DNA of 8,225 nucleotides from Candidatus Elarobacter sp. (GCA_030150085.1 JASLGJ010000511.1:1-8225); one strand, 5' to 3'. Positions 1 through 7,856 are shown, counted from the first letter of the stretch. The notes: generated by a model from the letters alone, not told the origin. Program-made: numbers and translations.

Positions 1-924
1 GCGCAGAGCGCGCGGCTGGCGAGCTATCACGTCGACCCGGCCAAGATCACGGTGGCCGGCATCTCGTCGGGCGCCTACATGGCGACCCAGCTCCACGTCG
101 CGTACTCCGCGACGTTCAAGGGCGCGGCGATCTTCGCCGGCGGCCCCTACTTCTGCGCGCAGGACAGCCTGAGCGTCGCGCTCTCGAACTGCAGCAACAA
201 CTACTACCCGACCAACCTCCCGGTGCTCGAGCAGGACACCGACAACACCGCCTTCTACGGCTACATCGACGCGACGGCGAACCTGCGCGGCCAGAAAGCC
301 TACGTGTTCTCGGGGACCAACGACACGACGGTCTACCCCAGCATCGTGCACGACCTGGTCAGCTACTACCAGCACTACGGGGTGAGCGTCACCTCCAATT
401 TCAGCACCAGCGCGGGGCACGCGTGGATCTCGCCCGACGCCGGCGGCGCCTGCAGCTCCACCGCCAGCCCCTACATGAACAACTGCGGCTTCGACGCCGA
501 GCAGACGCTGCTGACCCTGCTCTACGGCACGCTGGCCGCGCGGCGCAGCGGCGCGCTGACCGGCTCGCTGATCCAGTTCGACCAGAACGAGTTCGTCTAC
601 GGCAACGCGCCGGCGTACTCGATGGACAACAACGGCTGGGTGTTCGTGCCGGCGAGCTGCGCGGCGGGCACGACGTGCAAGCTGATCGTCGCGCTGCACG
701 GCTGCAAGCAGGGCTACGCGACGATCGGCAACGCCTTCGTCACCAAGTCGGGCCTGAACGAGTGGGCCGACACGAACAACCTGATCGTGCTCTACCCGCA
801 GGCCATCGCGACCAGCTCCAATCCCAACGGCTGCTGGGACTGGTGGGGCTACGACGGCACCGACTACGCCGCCAAGAGCGGCGTGCAGGCGTCCGCGATC
901 CGCGCGATGGTCTCGCGCCTCTAG
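1..924 (+). CDS. PHB depolymerase family esterase, circularly permuted type (5'-truncated)
   Basis: The reading frame is open from base 1, so the start and any signal peptide lie outside the window; 307 residues are visible. The family hydrolyses poly(3-hydroxybutyrate) or related esters, usually after secretion. Seen here: a lipase box GISSG with the nucleophile Ser at 64-66, an Asp in SGTNDTT at 322-324, and a His in AGHAW at 418-420. The oxyanion-hole motif HGCKQ follows later, at 697-711, then CWDWWGYDG. In ordinary Esterase_phd proteins HGC comes before the nucleophile, so this order matches the circularly permuted fold known from the Penicillium funiculosum enzyme and from bacterial depolymerases with an N-terminal lipase box. 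Several Cys residues fit an exported protein. It ends about 30 residues after CWDWW with no linker or polymer-binding domain, so it may prefer soluble or oligomeric esters. It converges on the liv operon and looks functionally unrelated. Family is secure; exact substrate is not. Confidence 0.88.
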   Translation, partial: AQSARLASYHVDPAKITVAGISSGAYMATQLHVAYSATFKGAAIFAGGPYFCAQDSLSVALSNCSNNYYPTNLPVLEQDTDNTAFYGYIDATANLRGQKAYVFSGTNDTTVYPSIVHDLVSYYQHYGVSVTSNFSTSAGHAWISPDAGGACSSTASPYMNNCGFDAEQTLLTLLYGTLAARRSGALTGSLIQFDQNEFVYGNAPAYSMDNNGWVFVPASCAAGTTCKLIVALHGCKQGYATIGNAFVTKSGLNEWADTNNLIVLYPQAIATSSNPNGCWDWWGYDGTDYAAKSGVQASAIRAMVSRL

Positions 925-934
925 TCCTATTCCG

Positions 935-963
935 CCCGTGCGGCGCCGGGCGCGCCGCACGGG
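935..963. terminator. 12-bp perfect hairpin between convergent genes
   Basis: A perfect inverted repeat of 12 bp, 935-946 pairing with 952-963, has a 5-nt loop (947-951). It begins 11 nt after the esterase stop codon and lies 15 nt beyond the livF stop on the other strand. No T-tract follows on either strand, so it is not a textbook intrinsic terminator. Its place at the point of convergence suggests a bidirectional terminator or an mRNA 3'-end protector. Confidence 0.6.
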
Positions 964-977
964 CTCGGCATAACGGG

Positions 978-1693
978 CTAGGCGGCGCCGCCGAGGTAGG
1001 CCGCCTGGACCGCCTCGCTGGCCATCAGGGCGCCGCTGGTGTCCTGGTGGACGATCTTGCCGACCTCGAGCACGTAGCCGCGGCTGGCGACCTGGAGCGC
1101 CTGGCGCGCGTTCTGCTCGATCAGCAGAATCGTCGTGCCGTTGGCGCTGATCTCGCGGATCACCCCGAAGATGGTCTGCACCAGGATCGGTGAGAGCCCC
1201 AGCGACGGCTCGTCGAGCAGCAGCACCGCCGGGCGCGACATCAGCGCGCGCGCCATGGCGAGCATCTGCTGCTCGCCGCCCGACATCGTGCCGGCCTTCT
1301 GGTCGATGCGTTCCTTGAGGCGCGGGAAGATCGTCAGCGCACGCTCCATGTCCGAGGCGATCTCGGTCTTGGACTTGCGGGTGTAGGCGCCCAGGTCGAG
1401 GTTCTCGCGCACGGTCATGCGCGGGAACACCCGCCGGCCCTCGGGGGAGTGCCCGATCCCCAGCCGCACGATCTCGTCGGGCGAGGTCGCGGTGATGTCC
1501 TTGCCGCGGAAGCGGATCGAGCCGGAGGCCGCGCGCACCAGGCCGCTGATCGTGCGCAGGGTGGTCGTCTTGCCGGCCCCGTTGGCGCCGATCAGGGTGA
1601 CGATCTCGCCCTCGTCGACGGTCAGGCTGATGCCGTCCAGCGCGGTGATGCGCCCGTAGCGCGCGACGATGGAGTCGACTTCGAGCAGCGCCA

Positions 1694-1694
<1 letters not shown>
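978..1694 (-). CDS. livF: Branched-chain amino acid ABC transporter, ATP-binding protein LivF
   Basis: This is a 238-residue cytoplasmic ATPase, normal length for LivF, that powers the LivHM permease together with LivG. Walker A is GANGAGKTT at residues 36-44, the ABC signature SGGEQ at 138-142, and Walker B VLLLDEP at 157-163 with catalytic Glu162. The Q-loop region reads SPEGRRVFP and the H-loop region LLIEQNARQAL. Glu in place of Gln in the first and Gln in place of His in the second are habitual in LivF and separate it from LivG. The ATG shares one base with the livG stop (TGATG at 1692-1696), so translation is probably coupled. It is the last gene of the operon. The substrate cannot be read from an ATPase; relatives serve Leu/Ile/Val, amides or urea. 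Confidence 0.95.
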
Positions 1695-2454
<760 letters not shown>

Positions 2455-2455
<1 letters not shown>

Positions 2456-3579
2456 CAGCTTGCCGCCTTGTTGTACATGGTCTGCTCCTGCGCCGCGGCG
2501 GTCGGGTCCTCGTCCTCGGCGTGCAGCTCCGCCGCGCGCTGGCGGCTGGGCAGCAGGCCCTCGGGCCGGAACAGCATCATGATCACCAGGATCACGCCGT
2601 AGATCATGAAGCGCGAGTTCGCCAGGTCGATGGTCGAGAAGAATCCGTGCAGCGCGGCCGAGCCGGAGAACGCCGGCGCGACGACGTCGTGCAGGAAGTT
2701 GGTGAGCTGCGGCAAGATCAGGCGGTCCAGCGACGAGATCACCAGGCTGCCCAGGATCACGCCCGGGATGTTGCCCATCCCGCCCAGCACCAGCATCGAG
2801 AGCACCGCGACGCTGACGTTGAAGCCGAACTGGTCGGGCGAGACGAGCTGCAGCTTGGCCCCGTACGCCACCCCGGCCAAGCCGCTGAACGACGCGCCCA
2901 GCGCGAACGCGGCCAGCTTGGTGGTGGTCGTGTTGATGCCCATGTGGGCCGCCGCCAGCTCGTCCTCGCGGATCGCCATCCAGGCCCGGCCCAGGCGGCT
3001 CGAGCGCAGGTTGGTCGCGACCACGATCGCCAGCGCGATCAGGGCCAGCATGACGTAGTAGTACGGCAGCACGTTGAAGCCGAAGCGGTAGCCGAAGAAC
3101 GTCGGCTGGTCGAGCGAGCTGATGCCGTTGGGGCCGCCCGTCCACTGCGAGAGGTTGAGGAACGTCTGGGGCACGATCTCGCCGAAGCCCAGCGTCACGA
3201 TCGCCAGGTAGTCGCCGCGCAGGCGCAGGGTCGGCGCGCCGAGCAGGATGCCGAAGACGGCCGCGATCCCCGACGCCAGGAAGAGCATCACCCAGAACGG
3301 GGTGTGGATCCCGAACTGCGGGCTGGAGAGCATGGCGAACGCGTACGAGCCGATCGCGAAGAAGGCCGCGTAGCCCAGGTCGAGCAGGCCGGCAAAGCCG
3401 ATCACGATGTTCAGGCCCAGCGCCAGCAGCACGAAGGCGCCGGCATCGGTCAGGAAGTTGGTGAACCCGCCGTTGTTGACCAGCAGCGGCAGGAGCGCCG
3501 CCACCACGAACAGGCCGACGGCCTGGACGCGGGAGTTCTTGAGCGCCGCCAGGGGCGCCGACTGCGCGCGGGCCGCCAT
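2455..3579 (-). CDS. livM: Branched-chain amino acid ABC transporter, permease LivM
   Basis: This inner-membrane permease has 374 residues, within the family range, and forms the channel with LivH. The N-terminal 15 or so residues are hydrophilic. Long hydrophobic segments follow, with the conserved stretches NIVIGFAGLLDLGYAAFFAIG and LRGDYLAIVTLGFGEI. The coupling loop GRAWMAIREDELAAAHMGIN contacts the ATPases; its Glu-Ala-Ala core is as expected of this family. The end, MMLFRPEGLLP, is followed by a charged, acidic tail of roughly 30 residues that looks cytoplasmic and is probably variable. The frame is open upstream into livH, but the start at 3579 overlaps the livH stop as TGATG (3577-3581) and gives a normal N-terminus. 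No strong Shine-Dalgarno sequence precedes it, which fits translational coupling to livH. Confidence 0.95.
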
Positions 3580-4490
3580 CAGACTTTGCTCGGCACCGAT
3601 TCGCCGAGCAGACCGGAGGGGCGGAAGATCAGGACCAGGACCAGGACCGAGAACACCACCACGTTGCTCCACTGGTCGGAGATAAACTGGGTCGTCATCG
3701 ACTCCACCAGCCCGATCAGGAACCCGCCCAGCATCGCGCCGGCCAGGTTGCCGATCCCGCCCAGCACCGCCGCGGTGAAAGCCTTCAGGCCGGCCGCGAA
3801 GCCGTTGAAGAAGTACGTGCTGCCGTAGTACACGCCCGACACGAACCCGGCCGCGCCGGCCAGGGCCGAGCCGATCAGGAACGTCAGCGCGATCGTGGTG
3901 TTGATGTTGATCCCCATCAGCTGGGCCGCGTCGCGGTCCTGGGCGGTGGCGCGCATCGCCTTGCCCATCCGGGTGTTGTAGATGAACAGCTGCAGGGCGA
4001 CCATCATCACGATCGCCAGCACGATCACCAGGACTTGCTTGGCCGCGATCTCGACCGAGCCGAGGTGGAAGCTCGGGTTGGGGATGAACTGCGGCACCGG
4101 GATCGGCGCCGGGCCCTTCCAGTACTGCATGATGTTCTCGAGGATGAACGACATGCCGATCGCGGTGATCAGCGGGGCCAGGCGGGGCGCGTTGCGCAGC
4201 CGCCGGTAGGCCAGCCGCTCGATGATGACCCCGCTCAGGCCGCACAGCAGCATCGAGACCAAGATCGTCAGCAGGGCGACGCCGAGCAGCGGCAGCCCGT
4301 GGAGCTCACCCGAGACGCCGAGCAGCGACAGCGTCGCCAGCGAGAAGAACGTGCCCAGCGTGTAGACGTCGCCGTGCGCGAAGTTGATCAGTTCGATGAT
4401 CCCGTAGACCATCGTGTAGCCGAGCGCGATCAGCGCGTATATCCCGCCTAGCGAGAGCCCGTTGATCAGCTGTTGGAGAAAAACGTCCAA
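3579..4490 (-). CDS. livH: Branched-chain amino acid ABC transporter, permease LivH (TTG start)
   Basis: This inner-membrane permease has 303 residues and is the LivM partner. The N-terminus MDVFLQQLINGLSLGGIYAL, followed by IALGYTMVYGIIELINFAHGDV, is the hallmark of LivH. The coupling loop reads GKAMRATAQDRDAAQLMGIN, and the protein ends after IFRPSGLLGE. The start is TTG at 4488-4490. Upstream in frame there is only non-start sense sequence back to a TAA stop ten codons away, while homologues begin at this point, so TTG is well supported. An ATG at 4498-4500 is out of frame. The ribosome site is weak (a GAAAGA-like stretch). It is the first gene of livHMGF and lies 231 nt downstream of the binding-protein gene, beyond a strong terminator. 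It therefore needs readthrough or its own promoter; I see no convincing -35/-10 pair. Confidence 0.94.
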   Translation of the reverse strand: MDVFLQQLINGLSLGGIYALIALGYTMVYGIIELINFAHGDVYTLGTFFSLATLSLLGVSGELHGLPLLGVALLTILVSMLLCGLSGVIIERLAYRRLRNAPRLAPLITAIGMSFILENIMQYWKGPAPIPVPQFIPNPSFHLGSVEIAAKQVLVIVLAIVMMVALQLFIYNTRMGKAMRATAQDRDAAQLMGININTTIALTFLIGSALAGAAGFVSGVYYGSTYFFNGFAAGLKAFTAAVLGGIGNLAGAMLGGFLIGLVESMTTQFISDQWSNVVVFSVLVLVLIFRPSGLLGESVPSKV

Positions 4491-4660
4491 GCGGGGGCAT
4501 CTTTCATCGACATCGAGTTACCGGCATCGCGCTTCATGACGCTTGTCGCGGCAGCATTCCCCCCCGCCAGGAATGCAAGAACGGCGAACGCGCGCTCGTT
4601 AAAGCGCATTCCAGTACGCCGCGGTCAGACCCCTCCCCTCCAGCCCTGCGCGCTCGATAC
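4491..4660 (-). other. Leader region of livHMGF with three GCATTCC/GGAATGC heptamers
   Basis: This non-coding stretch lies between the terminator of the binding-protein gene and the livH start. It carries a heptamer three times: GCATTCC at 4554-4560, its reverse complement GGAATGC at 4570-4576, and GCATTCC again at 4606-4612. The middle copy can pair with either neighbour, so two mutually exclusive hairpins are possible in the transcript. The same repeats could instead be protein-binding half-sites. Any livH promoter should fall here, but no good match to TTGACA/TATAAT is seen. Confidence 0.45.
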
Positions 4661-4695
4661 AAAAAAAGAACCGACGCGCGAGCGCCGGTTCTTTT
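4661..4695 (-). terminator. Intrinsic terminator of the binding-protein gene
   Basis: A perfect 10-bp stem pairs 4664-4673 with 4686-4695. The 12-nt loop can form three further pairs (4675-4677 with 4682-4684). Read on the minus strand, the 3' arm ends in a run of seven T (4667-4661). It lies 26 nt after the stop codon of the binding-protein gene, the classic position. It separates that gene from livHMGF, and partial readthrough would give high binding-protein and low permease expression. The plus strand also has four T after the stem, so weak activity there is possible. Confidence 0.9.
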
Positions 4696-4702
4696 CGTGT
4701 CC

Positions 4703-4718
4703 GACCGTGCGAACGGTC
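4703..4718 (-). other. Small hairpin just after the binding-protein stop codon
   Basis: A 6-bp perfect stem (4703-4708 with 4713-4718) closes a 4-nt loop and begins 3 nt after the stop codon. No T-tract follows directly. It sits just before the main terminator and may stabilise the mRNA 3' end. It could also be chance in GC-rich DNA. Confidence 0.35.
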
Positions 4719-4721
4719 AGA

Positions 4722-5960
4722 TCAGAGCTGGGCCTGCGCGACGAACGACGGCTTGCCGCTCTTGATCTCGTACAGGCTCAGGATCGGCGCGGTGGTGTCG
4801 CCGTTCTTGTCGAAGCCGACCTTGCCGATCGGGGTGTCGAAGTTCGCCGTCGCGGCGACGTTCTTCACGACCTCGGCGCGCGTCGGAACCTTGCCGCCGT
4901 CGGCCTTGGAGGCCTTGACGGCCGCGGCGACGATGATCTGGGTCGCGGCGTAGGCGTTGGCGCTGTACGGGCCCGGGTTGGTCTTGAACTTCTTGGCGTA
5001 GGCCGCGTTGAAGGCCTTGGCCGTCGCGAGCTTGCTGGTCTCCGGCGCGGCGACCGTGTAGTACGAGTTGTTCGCCATGTCGCCGGTCTCTTTGACGAAC
5101 TCTTCGTCGCTGATCCCGTCGCCGCCGAAGAACTTGATGTCCTTCATGCCGACGTCGGCCATCTGCTTGCGCAGCAGCCCGCCGCCGCTGGCGGTGGTGC
5201 CGCCGTAGAAGATCATGTCGGGGCCCGAGCTGTGGACCTTGGTCAGCAGCGCCTTGAAGTCTTGCTGGCCCTTGGTGATGTGCTCGTGGCCCAGCACCGT
5301 GCCGCCGCCCTTCTTGAAGCTCTCTTCGAACACGTCGGCCAGGCCCTTGCCGTACGTCTCGTTGTCGTCGATGATGAAGGCCTTCTTGAGCTTGTACTTG
5401 CTCGCGAACTGCGCGCCGGCCGCGCCCTGGCGGTCGTCGGTCGTGCAGACGCGGAAGAAGGTGTTCACGTCGGGGTGCGACGTGCGCAGCTTCTTGGCGT
5501 CGTCGCCCTTGGTCAGGCCGGGGTTGGTGACCGAGGCGGAGATCTGGACCAGGCCGGCGTCGTTGGTCAGCGGGATCTCGGCCTTGGCGACGTTCGAGTT
5601 GAACGGTCCGACGACGCCGAGCACCGCCGCGTCGGCGATGAAGGTCTTGATGTTCTGCGCGCCCTGCGCGGGGTCGTGCACGCCCTGCACGGCGTCGTCG
5701 AGCGCGGACATCTCGAACTTCAGGCCGCCGTTGAGCTTGGGATTGGCGTTGATCTCCTCGAGCGCGAGGATCACGCCGTTGCGGGTCGGGATGCCGTTGG
5801 TCGCGTCGGCACCGGACACGGGCATGTCGACGCCGATCTTCACGACGTTTCCGGCCGCCATGGCGGGCGTCGAAACGCCCAGCGTCGAGCTGGCGATGAT
5901 GCCGAACGCTGCGGCTACGGCGGTGACGAGCGCCGCCGGACGCCTGTGAGTCGAGAGCAT
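4722..5960 (-). CDS. livK: Branched-chain amino acid ABC transporter, periplasmic substrate-binding protein (LivK-like)
   Basis: This exported solute-binding protein (type 1 periplasmic binding fold, Peripla_BP_6 family) should deliver ligand to LivHM. It has 412 residues. A signal peptide covers about residues 1-35: basic MLSTHRRP, a hydrophobic core, and cleavage near PAMA-AGN. The mature protein begins NVVKIGVDMPVSG, the usual first strand and ligand loop. Later come GVVGPFNSNVA, AFIIDDNETYGKGLADVF and MIFYGGTT, and it ends with the family's closing motif VGFDKNGDTTAPILSLYEI. The start at 5958-5960 is preceded by GGAGG at 5971-5967 with 6-nt spacing. An in-frame ATG at 6023 would add 21 residues before the signal peptide and is rejected. 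No lipobox Cys is present, so it is a soluble periplasmic protein, not a lipoprotein. The family also binds amides, urea and aromatic acids, so ligand identity is open. Confidence 0.92.
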   Translation of the reverse strand: MLSTHRRPAALVTAVAAAFGIIASSTLGVSTPAMAAGNVVKIGVDMPVSGADATNGIPTRNGVILALEEINANPKLNGGLKFEMSALDDAVQGVHDPAQGAQNIKTFIADAAVLGVVGPFNSNVAKAEIPLTNDAGLVQISASVTNPGLTKGDDAKKLRTSHPDVNTFFRVCTTDDRQGAAGAQFASKYKLKKAFIIDDNETYGKGLADVFEESFKKGGGTVLGHEHITKGQQDFKALLTKVHSSGPDMIFYGGTTASGGGLLRKQMADVGMKDIKFFGGDGISDEEFVKETGDMANNSYYTVAAPETSKLATAKAFNAAYAKKFKTNPGPYSANAYAATQIIVAAAVKASKADGGKVPTRAEVVKNVAATANFDTPIGKVGFDKNGDTTAPILSLYEIKSGKPSFVAQAQL

Positions 5961-6080
5961 AGATTCCCTCCGTACGAATGCGATGAATCCCGGCGCCGCA
6001 AAGAGACCCGCGCTGCGCGACACTCGGTTCAGGCGCCGAGTACGCCGGGAGCGGCGGCTTCCCTCCGCCGCGATTGGTTA
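5961..6080 (-). other. Structured 5' leader of the binding-protein gene
   Basis: This non-coding region upstream of the livK-like start contains two small hairpins: a perfect 7-bp stem, 6051-6057 with 6065-6071 (7-nt loop), and a 6-bp stem, 6022-6027 with 6036-6041. The ribosome site GGAGG (5971-5967) remains outside both. No convincing sigma-70 promoter is visible, so transcription may start farther upstream or use a motif I cannot recognise. High GC makes short stems common. Confidence 0.35.
5967..5971 (-). promoter_or_regulatory. Ribosome binding site deciding the livK-like start
   Basis: GGAGG on the minus strand lies 6 nt before the ATG at 5960. It is followed by a signal peptide, whereas the in-frame ATG at 6023 would place 21 unrelated residues first. 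It therefore fixes the start. Confidence 0.85.
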
Positions 6081-6146
6081 CGGTTTAACGGGGGCCGCGG
6101 CCCGGACGTTGCCACTTTCTGTGAAACGTCCGTAAACCGCGGCCCC
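6081..6146 (-). terminator. Large interrupted hairpin after the porin gene, with an alternative fold
   Basis: The inverted repeat begins 16 nt beyond the porin stop codon. The outer stem is 10 bp (6091-6100 with 6137-6146). An asymmetric internal loop follows (3 nt against 5 nt), then a 7-bp inner stem (6104-6110 with 6125-6131) and a 14-nt loop. No T-run follows on the minus strand. A third segment, 6081-6090, can pair with 6131-6139 with one bulged base, which would break both the outer and inner stems. It probably ends or attenuates the porin transcript ahead of the binding-protein gene; a regulatory switch is possible but unproven. Confidence 0.6.
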
Positions 6147-6162
6147 AGGGGTTCCGCTCCTC

Positions 6163-7842
6163 TTAGAAGGAGAGGCGCGTCTCGAGGAACAGCGCCTGCC
6201 CGTCGTCGCGACGGATCTGGCAGCCGAGGCAGGGGGTCACGACCCGGGCCGTCCCGGTGCCGAACGAGTACGAGTCGATCGGGATCGTCGTGTGCAGCCC
6301 GTAGCCCTGGTAGATCAGGCCGATTTGGGCCTTGTCGCTGAAGAAGTGGTGCACGCCGACGTAGCCGATCTTGTAACCGTTCGGGTTGTTGATGAAGAAC
6401 TGCTGGTAGTCGGGCGTACCCTCGATCTCGGTGTGGACGCTGGTCGAGTTCAGGCCGGCGTAGATGTAGCCGAAGTCGGCGTAGTTGTTGCCGGTCTTGC
6501 CGCTGGAACCCAGGGTGCCCTGGCCCCAGAAGGCGTTGGGCTGGTCCCAGTTGCCGCCGCCCAGCGGGTTGTTGCCGAAGCGGTGCAAGAACTCGGCCTT
6601 GAGGCCGAAGTACTTGCTGAACGCGTAGCCGGCGTCGATCGAGCCGACCGCGAGGTTGGTCCCGACCGTCTGGTAGCGCAGGGTGGCGGGGTTGAACACG
6701 GTCGGGCCGCCGCCGTAGAACGCCAGGTCGTTGATGAAGTTCGCGCCGAGCGTGGCGTTCGTGCCGAGCGTCGTCTGCAGGCGACCGAAGATCGACTGGC
6801 TGCTCAGCCCGTTGTAGGGCGCCGCGTTGCCGTTGGAAGCGCGGTTGAAGCTGTAGCCGACGAAGCCGCTCAGCGGGCTGTTCTTGCTGGCGAAGCCGAG
6901 CTCGGCGCCGTTGAAGTAGTCCGCGTAGGCCAGGCCGATGTCACCGCCGCCCTCGACGAAGCGGCCCAGGCGAGCGTACAGGCCCGAGGGGTCCTTGTAC
7001 GCCAGGCTGGCGTAGTTGAGGCGCAGCAGGCCGTTGTTCGGGTACGAGCCCGCGCCCGGGGTGATGCTGCTGGTCGAGTCGCCCAGCGCGCCGCCGTTGC
7101 CGACGGTGTTGTCGAGGTAGTAGCGGTCCTCGAGCCGGATCGCGTACGAGACCTTGGGATCGATGTTGCCGCTGAACACCATGCGCAGCGTCTGGTAGCC
7201 GGTGCCGTGCGCGTTCTCACCCGAGGTGAGCTGCTGCGGACCGACCCCGTTGTTGGGCCCGACCACCGCCGCGCCGCCGGGCAGCGGAGCGCCGGCCGCG
7301 GTGTACGTCGACACGCGGTCGCGGTACGCGCCCGGGGCGCGCAGGAAGTAGTAGAGGTGGAACTGCTGGCGGTCCAGCGCCGCGGTGTTGCTCGCGACCT
7401 GGTCCTTGAGGGCGGCGACGTCCTTCTGGACGGCCTTGAGCTGGTCGCCGAACTCCTCGGCCAATCGGCGCACGGCCGCGATGTCGTCGGCGTTGACCTT
7501 CTGAGCGGTCTGGACGTCGGCCAAAGCACCTTCAAGCTTCTTGACCGCGCGTGCGACGACCGCCGCCATCTCGTATCGCGTGAGCGGGCGATTGCCCTTG
7601 AAATAACCGCCGGGGTAGCCTTGCACGAGCCCGTCGGCCTGCAGCTGCTGCAGGTACTGGTAGGCCCAGTGGTTGGCCGGAACGTCGGAGAACTGGACCA
7701 CGGTGGGGTTGGCCGGCGCCGTCGCGGGCGCCGGGGTCGCCTGTGCGACGACCGGGTTGTCGGCCGCGAAAGCGGCCATCGGACTCGCCGATAGTGCGAC
7801 TCCGATCGTGAGTATGGCTGCTAAGCCATTGCGTGAACGCAA
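6163..7842 (-). CDS. SLH domain-containing outer-membrane porin (TTG start)
   Basis: The 559-residue protein is predicted to form an outer-membrane channel tethered to the cell wall. Residues 1-26 form a signal peptide (cleavage near AFA-AD), and 30-48 an Ala/Pro/Thr-rich linker. Residues 49-100 are one SLH domain (FSDVPANHWAYQYLQQL ... GYPGGYF ... LTRYEMA). Residues 102-160 form a coiled coil (KLEGALADVQTAQ ... VAALKDQVASNTAALD). The rest is a Gly/Asn/Tyr-rich beta-barrel ending LETRLSF, with the terminal Phe typical of outer-membrane proteins. This order matches OmpM of Negativicutes and cyanobacterial SLH porins. TTG at 7842-7840 is chosen because AAGGAG lies 8 nt upstream and the signal peptide starts at once; the in-frame ATG at 7938 would add 32 odd residues. 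The only Cys residues of the mature protein form a CLGC motif at 538-541. It lies between two binding-protein genes, which suggests a role in nutrient entry. Pore specificity is unknown. Confidence 0.88.
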   Translation of the reverse strand: MRSRNGLAAILTIGVALSASPMAAFAADNPVVAQATPAPATAPANPTVVQFSDVPANHWAYQYLQQLQADGLVQGYPGGYFKGNRPLTRYEMAAVVARAVKKLEGALADVQTAQKVNADDIAAVRRLAEEFGDQLKAVQKDVAALKDQVASNTAALDRQQFHLYYFLRAPGAYRDRVSTYTAAGAPLPGGAAVVGPNNGVGPQQLTSGENAHGTGYQTLRMVFSGNIDPKVSYAIRLEDRYYLDNTVGNGGALGDSTSSITPGAGSYPNNGLLRLNYASLAYKDPSGLYARLGRFVEGGGDIGLAYADYFNGAELGFASKNSPLSGFVGYSFNRASNGNAAPYNGLSSQSIFGRLQTTLGTNATLGANFINDLAFYGGGPTVFNPATLRYQTVGTNLAVGSIDAGYAFSKYFGLKAEFLHRFGNNPLGGGNWDQPNAFWGQGTLGSSGKTGNNYADFGYIYAGLNSTSVHTEIEGTPDYQQFFINNPNGYKIGYVGVHHFFSDKAQIGLIYQGYGLHTTIPIDSYSFGTGTARVVTPCLGCQIRRDDGQALFLETRLSF

Positions 7843-7850
7843 GAGATCTT

Positions 7851-7856
7851 CTCCTT
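7851..7856 (-). promoter_or_regulatory. Ribosome binding site deciding the porin TTG start
   Basis: AAGGAG on the minus strand lies 8 nt before TTG at 7842-7840. No ATG or GTG in frame has a comparable site, and the TTG is followed immediately by a basic, then hydrophobic signal peptide. This is the main evidence for the non-ATG start. Confidence 0.8.

Noticed and set aside
423..1193. Plus-strand open frame of 256 codons overlapping the esterase and antisense livF
   Set aside because: It is an Arg-rich shadow that crosses the convergent terminator region and both real genes.
2456..3145. N-terminal extension of LivG by about 230 residues, apparently a fusion protein
   Set aside because: The extension is Arg/Pro/Gly-rich and lies entirely within livM in another frame. 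LivG has a normal start at 2455 coupled to the livM stop.
2521..3828. Plus-strand open frame of 435 codons opposite livM
   Set aside because: It is a Gln/Arg/Asp-rich translation antisense to conserved permease sequence, typical of high-GC complementary frames.
3580..4245. N-terminal extension of LivM into livH
   Set aside because: It has the same shadow effect: the extension overlaps livH out of frame and lacks membrane character. The normal LivM start is at 3579.
5961..6023. Earlier in-frame ATG for the binding protein
   Set aside because: It would place 21 unrelated residues before a complete signal peptide and lacks the GGAGG site that precedes the ATG at 5960.
4473..6341. Long plus-strand open frame of about 620 codons opposite the binding-protein gene
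   Set aside because: It is antisense to a well-recognised gene, its translation is Arg/Val/Gly/Asp-rich low-complexity sequence with no family resemblance, and it spans the terminator and intergenic regions. It is a GC-rich shadow.
6292..7794. Plus-strand open frame of 500 codons opposite the porin
   Set aside because: It is antisense to the porin and has repetitive Val/Ala/Arg/Asp-rich composition with no domain. The minus strand has a signal peptide, SLH domain and ribosome site.
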